DNA of 64,000 bases from Micromonospora profundi (GTDB lineage: Bacteria; Actinomycetota; Actinomycetes; Mycobacteriales; Micromonosporaceae): contig NZ_JAATJK010000001.1 of assembly GCF_011927785.1 (NCBI RefSeq), forward strand, positions 5,427,001 through 5,491,000, in the 5' to 3' direction. A model generated the notes under the pieces. That model was not told the DNA's origin and made no database searches. It was given only the letters and a program-made list of their open reading frames with translations. Position 1 is the stretch's first letter. Every line of letters begins with the position of its first letter. Below are positions 53,538-61,880 of the stretch, piece after piece. A program made the translations under genes and the position numbers.

Positions 53538-54821
53538 TCAGCTGTTGGCGGAGACGACGTAGAAGCGGGGCATGGGCAGCACCCGGAAGCGCAGCCGGGC
53601 ATCGGAGCGGCGCAGCTGCCAGGCCAGCGCGATAAGCGCGGTGGCCAGCGAGATCAGCCCGCCCATCCAGATGCTCGCGCCGGCGCCGAAGTGCTCGGCG
53701 ACCCAGCCGATCAGCGGTGCGCCGACCGGGTTGGTGCCCAGGAACACCAGCACCCACAGGGCCATCACCCGTCCCCGGAAGGCGGCGTCCACGCCGAGCT
53801 GGACGCGCTGGTTGGCGGCCTGGGCGAAGAAGACCATGAAGAAGCCGGTGGGCACCAGCAGCGCCACGACCAGCCAGTACGCCCCCGCGAAGCCGACCAG
53901 GGTGCCGAAGCTCGCGCAGGCGACAGCGGCGCCGAGCACCAGCCATACCGACGGTCGGCTGCGCCGGCCGGTGCCGCTGAGAGCACCACCGAGCGCCCCG
54001 ACGGCCAGTGCCGTGCTGAACAGGCCGAAGGAGGCGGCACCGGTGTGGAAGACCGTCTTGGCCAGCGCGGCGAGGGTGAGCTGGAAGTTGAACAGCGACA
54101 TGCCGATCACCGACATCACCGCCATCGGCAGCAGCAGGTCCGGCCGGCGCCACACGTACCGCAGCCCGTCGATCACCCGGGCGGAGTCCCGTTCGTCGCG
54201 CGGCAGCAGGGCGGCGCGGTGCAGCTCGGAGGTCCGCATCTGGACCACGGTGACCAGCGGGGCGATCGAGCTGAGGGCGGTGACGAGGAACACCGGGCCC
54301 ACGTCGAAGGCGGCGATGGCAAGGCCGGCTACGGCCGGGCCGACGATCCGGGCGGAGTTGAACACTGCGGCGTTCAGCGACAGCGCGTTGGGCAGCAGCG
54401 GCGTGCCGACCAGCTCGGAGACGAACGCCTGGCGGACCGGGGTCTCGACGGCGTTGGCGGTGCCGAGCAGCGCGGCGAACGCGAAGACGTGCCAGAGCTG
54501 CACCAGATCGGTGAGGACCAGCACTGCCATACCGAGCGCCAGCACCGTCCAGAAGGCGTTGGCGACGAAGAGCAGCACCCGCTTGTCGTACCGGTCGGCG
54601 AGCCGGCCGGAGAGCAGCGTGAGCAGCAGCACCGGGGTGAACTGAAGGGCGGTCACCACACCGAGCGCGGTGGCCGAGTTGTCGGAGAGCTCGAGGACCA
54701 GCCAGTCCTGGGCGATGAACATCATCCAGACGCCGATCAGTTTGATCAGCTGCCCGGACGCGAAGAGCCGGTAGTTACGGACCTGTAGGGACTGGAACAT
54801 CGTGCTCAGCTTGGCCTGCAC
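53538..54821 (-). CDS. MFS transporter controlled by the adjacent MarR gene
   Basis: 427 residues from GTG 54821 (CCAAGGAGGCGCACCAAGA upstream); ATG 54800 is the in-frame alternative. Twelve membrane helices with loop motif SGRLADRYDKRVLLF, FNSARIVGPAVAGLAIAAF and FAQAANQRVQLGVDAAFRGRVMALW, as in the MFS_3/EntS-like drug exporter group. Substrate unknown. It lies 65 bases downstream of the marR gene on the same strand and is probably co-transcribed from the promoter with the palindromic operator at 55339. Confidence 0.9.
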   Translation of the reverse strand: MQAKLSTMFQSLQVRNYRLFASGQLIKLIGVWMMFIAQDWLVLELSDNSATALGVVTALQFTPVLLLTLLSGRLADRYDKRVLLFVANAFWTVLALGMAVLVLTDLVQLWHVFAFAALLGTANAVETPVRQAFVSELVGTPLLPNALSLNAAVFNSARIVGPAVAGLAIAAFDVGPVFLVTALSSIAPLVTVVQMRTSELHRAALLPRDERDSARVIDGLRYVWRRPDLLLPMAVMSVIGMSLFNFQLTLAALAKTVFHTGAASFGLFSTALAVGALGGALSGTGRRSRPSVWLVLGAAVACASFGTLVGFAGAYWLVVALLVPTGFFMVFFAQAANQRVQLGVDAAFRGRVMALWVLVFLGTNPVGAPLIGWVAEHFGAGASIWMGGLISLATALIALAWQLRRSDARLRFRVLPMPRFYVVSANS

Positions 54822-54886
54822 TCTTGGTGCGCCTCCTTGGACGTACGCGTCATCGACACGTGACGGCACGGCCCAGTGGCGCGGGC

Positions 54887-55333
54887 TCAGGCGCGAGCGA
54901 GCTGCTGGAGAATCCCGGCGGCCCTGAGCAGGGTCTCCCGTTGGTCCTCGTCGAGCGCGGCCAGCCGGTGGGCCAGCCACTCATCGCGGGCCCGCTCGAA
55001 CTGGTCGAGCACGGCCTGCCCTCCTTCGGTCGCCGCGAGGATGACCTGCCGGCCGTCGGTCGGGTGGGGGGTCCGCCGCACGAGGCCGCGTTCCTCCAAC
55101 TTCGCAACGATCTTGGTCATCGTCGGTGGCTGCACCCGTTCGACGTCGGCCAGCTCCCTCGGCGTCATCGTGCCCGCCAGCCGGATGCTGGTGAGCGCCG
55201 AGAGCTGGGTGACCGTCAGGTCGCCAACCGGCCGGGCCTGGCGGACCCGCCGGTTGAGTCGGGTGATCGCATCACGCAACTGGGGAGCCAGTTGCGCCGG
55301 TGGCACGCGTTCCGCCGTCACCGTCCGCTCCAT
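54887..55333 (-). CDS. MarR family transcriptional regulator
   Basis: 148 residues from ATG 55333; GTG 55336 adjoins it. MarR winged-helix dimer features: LTVTQLSALTSIRLAGTMTPRELADVERVQPPTMTKIVAKLEERGLVRRTPHPTDGRQVILAATEGG, with the recognition helix around PPTMTKIVAKLE and the wing DGRQVIL. No ribosome site precedes the start, and the palindromic operator begins within six bases of it, so the mRNA may be leaderless. It probably represses itself and the downstream MFS exporter until a ligand binds. Confidence 0.92.
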   Translation of the reverse strand: MERTVTAERVPPAQLAPQLRDAITRLNRRVRQARPVGDLTVTQLSALTSIRLAGTMTPRELADVERVQPPTMTKIVAKLEERGLVRRTPHPTDGRQVILAATEGGQAVLDQFERARDEWLAHRLAALDEDQRETLLRAAGILQQLARA

Positions 55334-55338
55334 CACGG

Positions 55339-55367
55339 TAGTTAGCCTAACTAATAAGCCTGGCTAA
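55339..55367 (-). promoter_or_regulatory. MarR operator: perfect and imperfect palindromes
   Basis: TAGTTAG-C-CTAACTA at 55339-55353 is a perfect inverted repeat with 7-base arms and a one-base centre. TAAGCC-T-GGCTAA at 55355-55367 is a near copy with one mismatch. Both lie immediately upstream of the MarR start and overlap where a -10 box for a leaderless transcript would be. Length and symmetry fit a MarR dimer site. Confidence 0.75.
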
Positions 55368-55451
55368 TGACATCCAATATGACTCGCCTCACGAGAACAT
55401 TCGCGCCGTTCCGGGCGGGAAGTCCGATCCGCTCCCCGCCCGGAGCAGACG

Positions 55452-56930
55452 TCAGAGCACCAGGGACTCGACCGGCCCACGCAGGAAGTACAGCACGAAC
55501 AGCGCGGCCACCCCGTACAGCAACGGGTGGATCTCCCGGGCCTTGCCCTTGGCCAGCTTGACCACCACGAAGGTGATCAGACCAGCACCGATCCCGTTGG
55601 AGATCGAGTACGTGAACGGCATCAGCACGATGGTGAGGAACGCCGGGATGGCGATCTCGTAGTCGGACCAGTCGATCGTCCGCACCGCCGTCATCATGAG
55701 GAAACCGACCACCACCAGGGCCGTCGACGCCGCCTCGAACGGCACGACCACCACAAGTGGCGCCAGGAACATCGCCAGCAGGAACAGGGCGCCGGTGACC
55801 AGGTTGGCCGCGCCCGTCCGGGCACCCTCCGCGACACCTGCGGCACTCTCGATGTACGACGTGTTGCTGGAGGTGCTGGCAGCACCACCGGCCGCCGCCG
55901 CGATCGAGTCGACGAGCAGGATCTCCTTCGCCCTCGGCGGAGTGCCCTTCTCGTCGAGCAGGTCGCCCTCCTGGCCGACCGCCACCATCGTGCCCATGGT
56001 GTCGAAGAAGTCCGTGATCAGCAGGGTGAAGACGAACATCAGCACGACCAGCCAGCCGGCCCGACTCCACGAGTCGAGCACGTTGAACTTGCCGAGCAGC
56101 GACAGGTCCGGCAGGTCCACCACCGTCTTCGGCAACTCCGGCACGTTCAGCGACCAGCCCTTCGGGTTGGGCTGCCCGTTGACGAACGACGGGCCGATGT
56201 TGCCGACCGCTTCCACGATCACCGCGAGCACCGTGGACGCCAGGATGCCGATCAGGATCGCGCCCTTCACCCGCCGCACCACGAGGACCAGGGTGATCAG
56301 CAGACCCACCACGAAGACGAGCATCGGCCAGCTCACCAGCTTGCCGCCGATACCCAGACCGACCGGGACGGTGGTGTTGGCGTCGTCCGGGATCCGCCGG
56401 ACGAAACCGGCGTCCACCAGACCGATGATGGTCAGGAAGAGGCCGATACCGACTCCGATCGCGGTCTTCATCTGCGTCGGCACCGCGCGGAACACTGCGG
56501 TACGCAGGCCGGTCAGCACCAGCACCGCGATGAGCACGCCCTCGATCACCACGAGGCCCATGGCGTCGGCCCAGGTCATCTCCGGCGCGATCTCGTACGC
56601 CACCAAGGCGTTGACACCCAGGCCGGCGGCGAGCGCCAGCGGGAACCGGCCGACCACCCCCATCAGGATCGTCATCAGACCGGCGACCAACGCGGTCGCC
56701 GCGGCCAGCGCGGGAATCGGGAGGGACTTTCCGTCACCGTCGACGGCACCGCCCAGGATCAGGGGGTTGAGCACCACGATGTACGCCATCGTGAAGAAGG
56801 TCGCCAGGCCACCACGTACCTCACGGCTCAACGTTGAGCCACGGGCGGAAATCTCAAAAAAGCGGTCAAAGCCGTTACGTGGATGAGCGGGGGCGGGTGG
56901 TGTGCCGTTCTCGGGCGGCAGAACTGCCAT
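55452..56930 (-). CDS. NCS2 family purine (hypoxanthine/adenine/guanine) permease, AzgA-like
   Basis: 492 residues from ATG 56930 (GCGAGGACCTG upstream). The 14-helix NCS2 fold of the AzgA branch is indicated by FEISARGSTLSREVRGGLATFFTMAYIVVLNPLIL near the N-terminus, AAGLGVNALVAYEI, ALLITDFFDTMGTMVAVG-type VFTLLITDFFDTMGT, and SSNTSYIESAAGVAEGARTG, the substrate-binding motif. It imports purine bases with protons. No purine riboswitch fits in the 89-base gap to the divergent DUF2530 gene. Confidence 0.93.
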   Translation of the reverse strand: MAVLPPENGTPPAPAHPRNGFDRFFEISARGSTLSREVRGGLATFFTMAYIVVLNPLILGGAVDGDGKSLPIPALAAATALVAGLMTILMGVVGRFPLALAAGLGVNALVAYEIAPEMTWADAMGLVVIEGVLIAVLVLTGLRTAVFRAVPTQMKTAIGVGIGLFLTIIGLVDAGFVRRIPDDANTTVPVGLGIGGKLVSWPMLVFVVGLLITLVLVVRRVKGAILIGILASTVLAVIVEAVGNIGPSFVNGQPNPKGWSLNVPELPKTVVDLPDLSLLGKFNVLDSWSRAGWLVVLMFVFTLLITDFFDTMGTMVAVGQEGDLLDEKGTPPRAKEILLVDSIAAAAGGAASTSSNTSYIESAAGVAEGARTGAANLVTGALFLLAMFLAPLVVVVPFEAASTALVVVGFLMMTAVRTIDWSDYEIAIPAFLTIVLMPFTYSISNGIGAGLITFVVVKLAKGKAREIHPLLYGVAALFVLYFLRGPVESLVL

Positions 56931-57019
56931 CAGGTCCTCGCAGGTGATCTTTCCGGTTGACGCCGGCATCGTCCCAGATCGCTGGCGGGCAGGGGAAGTA
57001 GATCCCGTACGCTTGCCGC

Positions 57020-57265
57020 GTGCCGAACGACCAGCAACCGCGGCCCGCGCCGCTGGACCCACCGATGGTGCCGTTCGCCGTCGCCGGGCTGATCGCCTGG
57101 GCGGTCGCCGGGCTGGTGCTACTGATCTTCTTCCGAGGCTGGCTGACCGAGAACGGCCACCAGAACTGGCTCTGGACCTGCCTCGCCGGATTTCTGTGGG
57201 GCTTCCCCGGCCTCGCCACGATGATGCGTCACGACGCCAAGCGGCGCCGCCGCCGAGCGAGCTGA
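57020..57265 (+). CDS. DUF2530 small membrane protein
   Basis: 81 residues from GTG. Two membrane helices (about 16-38 and 50-68) with the DUF2530 pattern PLDPPMVPFAVAGLIAWAVAGLVLLIFF and WLWTCLAGFLWGFPGLATMMRHDAKRRRR. Function unknown; the gene regularly neighbours NCS2 permease and DUF3027 genes in actinomycetes, as it does here. Confidence 0.88.
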   Translation: MPNDQQPRPAPLDPPMVPFAVAGLIAWAVAGLVLLIFFRGWLTENGHQNWLWTCLAGFLWGFPGLATMMRHDAKRRRRRAS

Positions 57266-57326
57266 CGTCAGCGGCCCGTCCGGCCACCACCGCGCACTGT
57301 CAGGAATGCCGTACGGCTCCGCAGGT

Positions 57327-58166
57327 TCAGGAATGCCCGTACGGCTCCGCAGGCTCGCTGGACTCCACCGAACCGGGGGCACGGCTGACCGACATGGCCT
57401 CCACCGCGCTGTCGTCGTACACCGTCGGAAGATCCTCCACCGCGGTCTCGGCGGCCTCGATAAGCGTCTCGGAGTGGGCGCCGCAACCGTGGTCGGCGCT
57501 CACCACACGACCGTCGTCAGGGGCGTAGAAGTTGCCGCACGCGCCGAACGCCTGGCGCATCGCACCTGCCAGCGGCAGGTAGAAGCCGCAGGTGCCGCAT
57601 CTGGCAGCGGCCGGAGCGGCGGTGGAGATGGCAGCCGTGGGGCCGTGATCGCCGTCGTACCAGCGCTGCGCCGCGTCGGCGCGGCCTTCCCGGGAGAGCA
57701 CCCGCGTCCGACCGAGGCCCAACTCCCAGGCGGTCTCCTCGACCGCGGGGTCGTCGGAGAGCAGATAGCCAGGCGCCAGCCGCTCGTCTTCCGGTGAGGT
57801 CGGCAGCAGGTCACCGGGGCCGAGGTCGCCCGGCTTGAGCCGTTCCTGCCAGGGCAGCCAGCCGGGCGCGAGCAGCGCGTCCGGGCCGGGCAGCAGCACC
57901 GCCTCGCAGATCGTCACCGTCCGGCTGCGCGGCACTCGGGTCACCGTGACCGCCCACCGCCAGCCCTGGTAACCCGCGAGACGACAGTCGAAGTAGTGGG
58001 TGACCAGCCGGTCACCTTCGGCCACAACCTGCAGGTGATCGCCGACGTCGTCGGCGTCCACCTCGGTGATGCCGGCGCGGGCCACCTCGACGGCGGCGGC
58101 ACAGACCTGGTCGAGGCGGGCGGCACGGGTGGAGACGGGCCTGGTCACTTCACCATTGTTCCCCAT
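57327..58166 (-). CDS. DUF3027 family protein
   Basis: 279 residues from ATG 58166; GTG 58148 is an alternative with GGTGAA before it. Conserved DUF3027 features: HYFDCRLAGYQGWRWAVTVTRVPRSRTVTICE, LLAPGWLPWQERLKPGDLGPGDLLPT, and a C-terminal ARCGTCGFYLPLAGAMRQAFGACGN...DHGCGAHSET with four cysteines and a His that could bind zinc. Function unknown. Divergent from the MFS gene. Confidence 0.88.
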   Translation of the reverse strand: MGNNGEVTRPVSTRAARLDQVCAAAVEVARAGITEVDADDVGDHLQVVAEGDRLVTHYFDCRLAGYQGWRWAVTVTRVPRSRTVTICEAVLLPGPDALLAPGWLPWQERLKPGDLGPGDLLPTSPEDERLAPGYLLSDDPAVEETAWELGLGRTRVLSREGRADAAQRWYDGDHGPTAAISTAAPAAARCGTCGFYLPLAGAMRQAFGACGNFYAPDDGRVVSADHGCGAHSETLIEAAETAVEDLPTVYDDSAVEAMSVSRAPGSVESSEPAEPYGHS

Positions 58167-58254
58167 GCGCCCCGCACGGGTGACAGGGACTCCCAGGGAA
58201 CGTTTCCCCGCAGTGGTGCGGCGTAGGTGGGGCGGATGGGCGAGGATGGTGCAC

Positions 58255-59871
58255 ATGCCGCCGTACAACCGCTCCGGGCGATCCATCCTCGGGCGTACCG
58301 TCGGCACCGGCATCCGTGCCGTCCGCCTGCTCCTGCGTGGTTCCGTGGGCAGCGGACGCTGGGTGACCCGTCACGCCGGCCGCGCCCGGACCAGGGGGGC
58401 CGGCGGCGAGGTCGGCATGGTGCGCCTGTTCGACCTGCACGCCGTCTCCTGCGCGGGCGACACCTTGATCGCCATCGGCCTGGCCGGGACGATCTTCTTC
58501 AACGTGCCGCTGGGCGAGGCCCGCAGCAAGGTCGCGCTCTACCTGCTGGTGACGATGGTTCCGTTCGCGATGCTCGCCCCCGTGGTGGGTCCGCTGCTGG
58601 ACCACTTCCGGCACGGCCGGCGGTACGCGCTGGCCGCCACGATGCTCGGCCGGGCGTTCCTGGCCTGGCTGATCTCCGACTACATCCACGGCTTCGGGCT
58701 CTATCCGGCCGCCTTCGGGGTGCTCGCACTGTCCCGCGCGTACGGCGTGGCCCGATCCGCGGCGGTGCCCCGACTGCTGCCGGAAGGGCTTGGCCTCTCC
58801 CAGGTGGGCGCGCGGGCCAGCGTCTACGGCACTGTGGCGGGCGCGCTCGTGGCGCCGATCGGGTTGGCGGCGTTCTGGTTCGGGCCGCAGTGGCCGCTGC
58901 GTGTCGCGTCGGTGATCTTCCTCGTCGGCATGGTCATCTCGCTGCGACTGCCACCGAAGGCGGATTCGGAGCCACCGGAGCGGGTCCCCCGGCCGCTGCG
59001 GGCGTTCGGCCGGCGGCGGGGCGAACGGCCGTTGGGTCGTGGCCGTCCAGCCGGCCGGCTGGTGATGGCCAGCCTGATCGGTGCCGCGACCCTGCGTGCG
59101 ATGTACGGCTTCCTGCTGCTGTTCCTCGCCTTCGCGATCAAGAAGGGCGACCTGACCACCGGGGTGTTCGGCCGGGATCTGGGGGCGGAGTGGGCGCTGG
59201 GGCTGGTCGGCGCCGCGCTGGCGGTGGGCACTTTCCTGGCCACGGCCGTCGGCACCCGCCTGCGCATCCACCGGCCGACCGCCATCCAGTCCAGCAGCAT
59301 GATCATCGTGGCCGGGGTGGGCGTGCTGGCCGTCATCCAGTTCTCACTGCTGATGGTGGCGCTACTCTGCCTGGTCACCGCGCTGGTCAGCGGAATTTCC
59401 AAACTCGCCGTCGACGCCTCCATTCAGGAACGCATCCCGGAACGACTGCGGGCCAGTTCGTTCGCCCACTCCGAGACGGTGCTGATGCTCGCCTTCGTCG
59501 CAGGTGGAGGGCTCGGGCTGGTCCCGTTCAACGGTCGTACCGGCATCGCGGTCGCGGCCGGCGTGGGCATCCTGGCCGCCGTCCGAGGGGTGCTGGTCGC
59601 CACCCGGCTCCGCGCCGAGAAGCTGGCCGGCCGACCGCTGGGTGACGACGAACTGGCCACCGACGACGAGCCGGCCGACGAGCCCGCCGCGGCACCGCAG
59701 GATGCCGCCCCCACCTCGCCGGCACCGGCCCAGGCCAGCTCGCCACAGTACGACGAACCAGGGCTAGCTCCGCCGGGCTACCACATCTATCGGCCTTCCT
59801 CCGCTGTCGGCGGCCCGGGAAGCAGCACCGAGGACGAGACGCGCCGGGAGTCCCCCGGCCCGCTGTCGTGA
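58255..59871 (+). CDS. MFS transporter with long C-terminal tail
   Basis: 538 residues from ATG 58255; ATG 58246 is three codons upstream in the same frame. An N-terminal basic/amphipathic stretch (1-55) precedes about twelve membrane helices. The tail from about 460 is acidic and Pro/Ala-rich, ending near ESPGPLS. RASVYGTVAGALVAPIGLAAF and GISKLAVDASIQERIPERLRASSFAHSET recall MFS proteins that accompany the futalosine hydrolase gene in other actinomycetes. Substrate unknown. Its stop overlaps the mqnB start (GTGA), so the two are coupled. Confidence 0.88.
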   Translation: MPPYNRSGRSILGRTVGTGIRAVRLLLRGSVGSGRWVTRHAGRARTRGAGGEVGMVRLFDLHAVSCAGDTLIAIGLAGTIFFNVPLGEARSKVALYLLVTMVPFAMLAPVVGPLLDHFRHGRRYALAATMLGRAFLAWLISDYIHGFGLYPAAFGVLALSRAYGVARSAAVPRLLPEGLGLSQVGARASVYGTVAGALVAPIGLAAFWFGPQWPLRVASVIFLVGMVISLRLPPKADSEPPERVPRPLRAFGRRRGERPLGRGRPAGRLVMASLIGAATLRAMYGFLLLFLAFAIKKGDLTTGVFGRDLGAEWALGLVGAALAVGTFLATAVGTRLRIHRPTAIQSSSMIIVAGVGVLAVIQFSLLMVALLCLVTALVSGISKLAVDASIQERIPERLRASSFAHSETVLMLAFVAGGGLGLVPFNGRTGIAVAAGVGILAAVRGVLVATRLRAEKLAGRPLGDDELATDDEPADEPAAAPQDAAPTSPAPAQASSPQYDEPGLAPPGYHIYRPSSAVGGPGSSTEDETRRESPGPLS

Positions 59872-60533
59872 CCGCCGCTGGCGCGACCGGGCTGCTGGTG
59901 GTGACGGCGGTGCCCGCCGAGGCCGACGCGGTGCGCGCCGGCCTGGTCGACGCCACGGTGACCGTCGCCCCGGTCGGAGTGGGGCCGGCCGTGGCCGGTG
60001 CCGCCACCGCCCGGCTGTTGGTGCTGGCCGAGTCTGCCGGCCACCCGTACCGTGCCGTCGTCAGCGCCGGCGTGGCCGGCGGCTTCGCCGGGCAGGCCGG
60101 CGTCGGGGACACCGTGCTCGGTACCGCGAGCATCGCCGCCGACCTCGGTGCCGAATCACCCGACGGCTTCATCCCCGTCGACGAGCTGGGCATGCCGCCC
60201 GCTCTGCTCGGCGGCGGCAGCGTGATGCCGGCCGACCCGCAGTTGCTGGCGGCGCTGCGGGCAGCCCTGCCGGCCGCCACGGCCGGCCCGATCCTCACGG
60301 TCAGCACTGTCACCGGCACAGCCCTCAGCACCGACGAGCTGCGTCGCCGCCATCCGGCCGCAGTCGCCGAGGCCATGGAGGGGTACGGCGTGGCGGTCGC
60401 CGCAGCGCAGGCCGGACTGCCGTTCGCCGAGCTGCGCACGATCTCCAACCCGGTCGGCCCTCGTGACCGCGACGCCTGGCGCCTACACGAGGCCCTCGCC
60501 GCGTTGACCGAGGCGGCGGCAGCGCTGCACTGA
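59868..60533 (+). CDS. mqnB: futalosine hydrolase
   Basis: 221 residues from GTG overlapping the MFS stop. Nucleoside phosphorylase/hydrolase fold: LLVVTAVPAEADAVRAGL, VVSAGVAGGFAGQAGVGDTVLG, AEAMEGYGVAVAAAQAGLPFAELRTISNPVGPRDRDAWRL, with the catalytic region at EAMEGYGVA and SNPVG as in MqnB. It releases hypoxanthine from futalosine to give dehypoxanthinyl futalosine in the alternative menaquinone pathway. mqnD, which adjoins mqnB in S. coelicolor, is not next to it here. Confidence 0.92.
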   Translation: MTAAGATGLLVVTAVPAEADAVRAGLVDATVTVAPVGVGPAVAGAATARLLVLAESAGHPYRAVVSAGVAGGFAGQAGVGDTVLGTASIAADLGAESPDGFIPVDELGMPPALLGGGSVMPADPQLLAALRAALPAATAGPILTVSTVTGTALSTDELRRRHPAAVAEAMEGYGVAVAAAQAGLPFAELRTISNPVGPRDRDAWRLHEALAALTEAAAALH

Positions 60534-61403
60534 CTACGGCCGAGAGGAACGAACTTCGAGTGCGAGCGCCGACGGCCGACCCGCCTGCAGCTCGAAGCCG
60601 CAGGCAAGCAAGAAATCAACACCGCCGGCCTCGGCGATCGCGTGGGTCGTCCGGATGCCGGCCACTGCCATCTCTCTGGCCAGCAGCCCGATCAGCTGAC
60701 GCCCGATGCCCAGGGTTCGCAGGCCGGGAGCCACCACCACGCCCTCCAGCACCAGCTCACGCCTGTCGCCCCAGTCTTCGCCAAGGAGAAGGTCGACGCT
60801 GCGCTCATGGGCTCTCAACTCACCGACCGCCCCGGCTCCGGGCACCTCGGCAAGAAAGCGCCAGGACGTCACCGGAAGCCCTTCGGTCGCGCGCCGAAAC
60901 CGCACCTGGGCGCGCGTCCGATTCCGCCACCGCCGCTCGTCGCGCCGCCCTCGGTCCAGGTCGTAGGTCAACTCCGGGACACGCAGCGGCCACAACCGCT
61001 CCGGCAGCGTGTACGAGTGCACCCACCAGGCACCTGGCCAGTCTTTGAGGGTCAAGACTCGACGCACGTCAAGGTGCGCCGGATAGCGACGACCCGCCTC
61101 GTCCCGTAGCTCGTCCGCTGGCTCGTCGGCACCAGATCTCTCGGTCTCTGGCCCCTCGGCCTCTGGCTCGTCGAGCCTGGGCTCATCGCCGGGCAGCCTG
61201 ACGGCGAGTTCACCACCGGCGGCACGGACGAGCCGCTCCACCGTCCGAAACGCCGGCCCCGCGCCCCGCCCCGCCTCGATGCGGGCCAACGTGCTCTTCG
61301 GGACGCCCGACCGGTCAGCCAACTCCCGCTGGCTCAGATCGACACGTCGACGCAGATCCCGCAGTGTCGCCCCCACGTCGATTGCATCCTCACCGATAGC
61401 CAC
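60534..61403 (-). CDS. XRE-family HTH fused to GNAT acetyltransferase-like domain
   Basis: 289 residues from GTG 61403; GTG 61376 is an alternative with GAGG upstream. Residues 10-68 are an XRE/Cro HTH: LRDLRRRVDLSQRELADRSGVPKSTLARIEAGRGAGPAFRTVERLV. Residues 70-100 are an acidic Pro/Glu linker. Residues 100-289 contain DVRRVLTLKDWPGAWWVHSYTLPERLWP and a GNAT motif A-like VVVAPGLRTLGIGRQLIGLLARE, then HAIAEAGGVDFLLACGFELQ. It could be an acetyltransferase that also regulates its own gene. Convergent with mqnB, the stops being adjacent. Confidence 0.85.
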   Translation of the reverse strand: MAIGEDAIDVGATLRDLRRRVDLSQRELADRSGVPKSTLARIEAGRGAGPAFRTVERLVRAAGGELAVRLPGDEPRLDEPEAEGPETERSGADEPADELRDEAGRRYPAHLDVRRVLTLKDWPGAWWVHSYTLPERLWPLRVPELTYDLDRGRRDERRWRNRTRAQVRFRRATEGLPVTSWRFLAEVPGAGAVGELRAHERSVDLLLGEDWGDRRELVLEGVVVAPGLRTLGIGRQLIGLLAREMAVAGIRTTHAIAEAGGVDFLLACGFELQAGRPSALALEVRSSRP

Positions 61404-61454
61404 CAATCCATGGTTTTCCGCTCAGCATCGACCGTCAACAGCGGCCCTTCGGGT

Positions 61455-61475
61455 TGTGGATAACCCTGTGGATAG
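61455..61475. promoter_or_regulatory. two DnaA-box-like sequences
   Basis: TGTGGATAA (61455-61463) is the exact reverse complement of the classic 9-base DnaA box TTATCCACA, and TGTGGATAG (61467-61475) follows 12 bases on in the same orientation. Two sites are too few for an origin, and dnaA/dnaN are absent, so a regulatory DnaA site or chance is likely. Confidence 0.45.
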
Positions 61476-61507
61476 CGCCGCCGCCGCTGTGCATACCTCG
61501 GTGAGTG

Positions 61508-61709
61508 CCTGTAGAGCTGCCCCATAAGTGGGGCAGGCGGACGGACTGCCGGGGCAGCCCACGGTTCGACGACCACCATCGCGGGGGCCGCCAGGATTAC
61601 CTCGAGCCTGGCGTGGAAGCGGCCGGCCGCATGGCACCCCCGGCATCGCGGCGCAGCCAGCCGTGTCAGCGCGGCTCAGCGTGCCCCACTTATGGGGCAG
61701 CTCTACAGG
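61508..61709. mobile_element. 202-bp MITE-like element with 28-bp perfect terminal inverted repeats
   Basis: Left end 61508-61535 and right end 61682-61709 are exact reverse complements over 28 bases, beginning CCTGTAGAGCTGCCCC. Inside each end TGCCCC...GGGGCA is itself palindromic. The 146 bases between the ends encode nothing convincing. The 8-base direct repeat CATACCTC occurs outside both ends (61492-61499 and 61726-61733) but not flush with them. A non-autonomous transposable element or a structured intergenic repeat is inferred. Confidence 0.6.
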
Positions 61710-61880
61710 GAGCGGCAGTCACACCCATACCTCTGCGGCGGGCTGGCGCCTCGATCGTGACTGGCGACTAGACAGCGGCAACGCTAGACGGCGGCGACAC
61801 TAGACAGCGGCAACCCGCGCCGCATCCGGCAGAGGCCGTTCGGCACCAGGGGCGGCCGCGCGGCGGAGCCGTTGTTCGGA

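Larger units (their letters stand above)
61404..61880. other. gene-free interval with DnaA-box-like sites and inverted-repeat element
   Basis: 477 bases between the XRE-GNAT start and the end of the helicase-associated gene. It holds the XRE-GNAT promoter region, two TGTGGATA-type boxes (61455-61475) and a 202-bp element with 28-bp inverted ends (61508-61709). Frames across it have poor composition and are not called. Confidence 0.6.

Noticed and set aside
61440..61480. Chromosomal replication origin
   Set aside because: Only two DnaA-box-like sites occur, with no AT-rich unwinding region and no dnaA, dnaN, rpmH or parAB genes nearby.
61492..61733. CATACCTC direct repeats as a target-site duplication
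   Set aside because: The copies are 8 and 16 bases away from the inverted-repeat ends rather than flush with them, so they may be coincidental.
61505..61771. Open frames crossing the inverted-repeat element
   Set aside because: They read through both repeat ends with no motif or plausible start and probably have no function.
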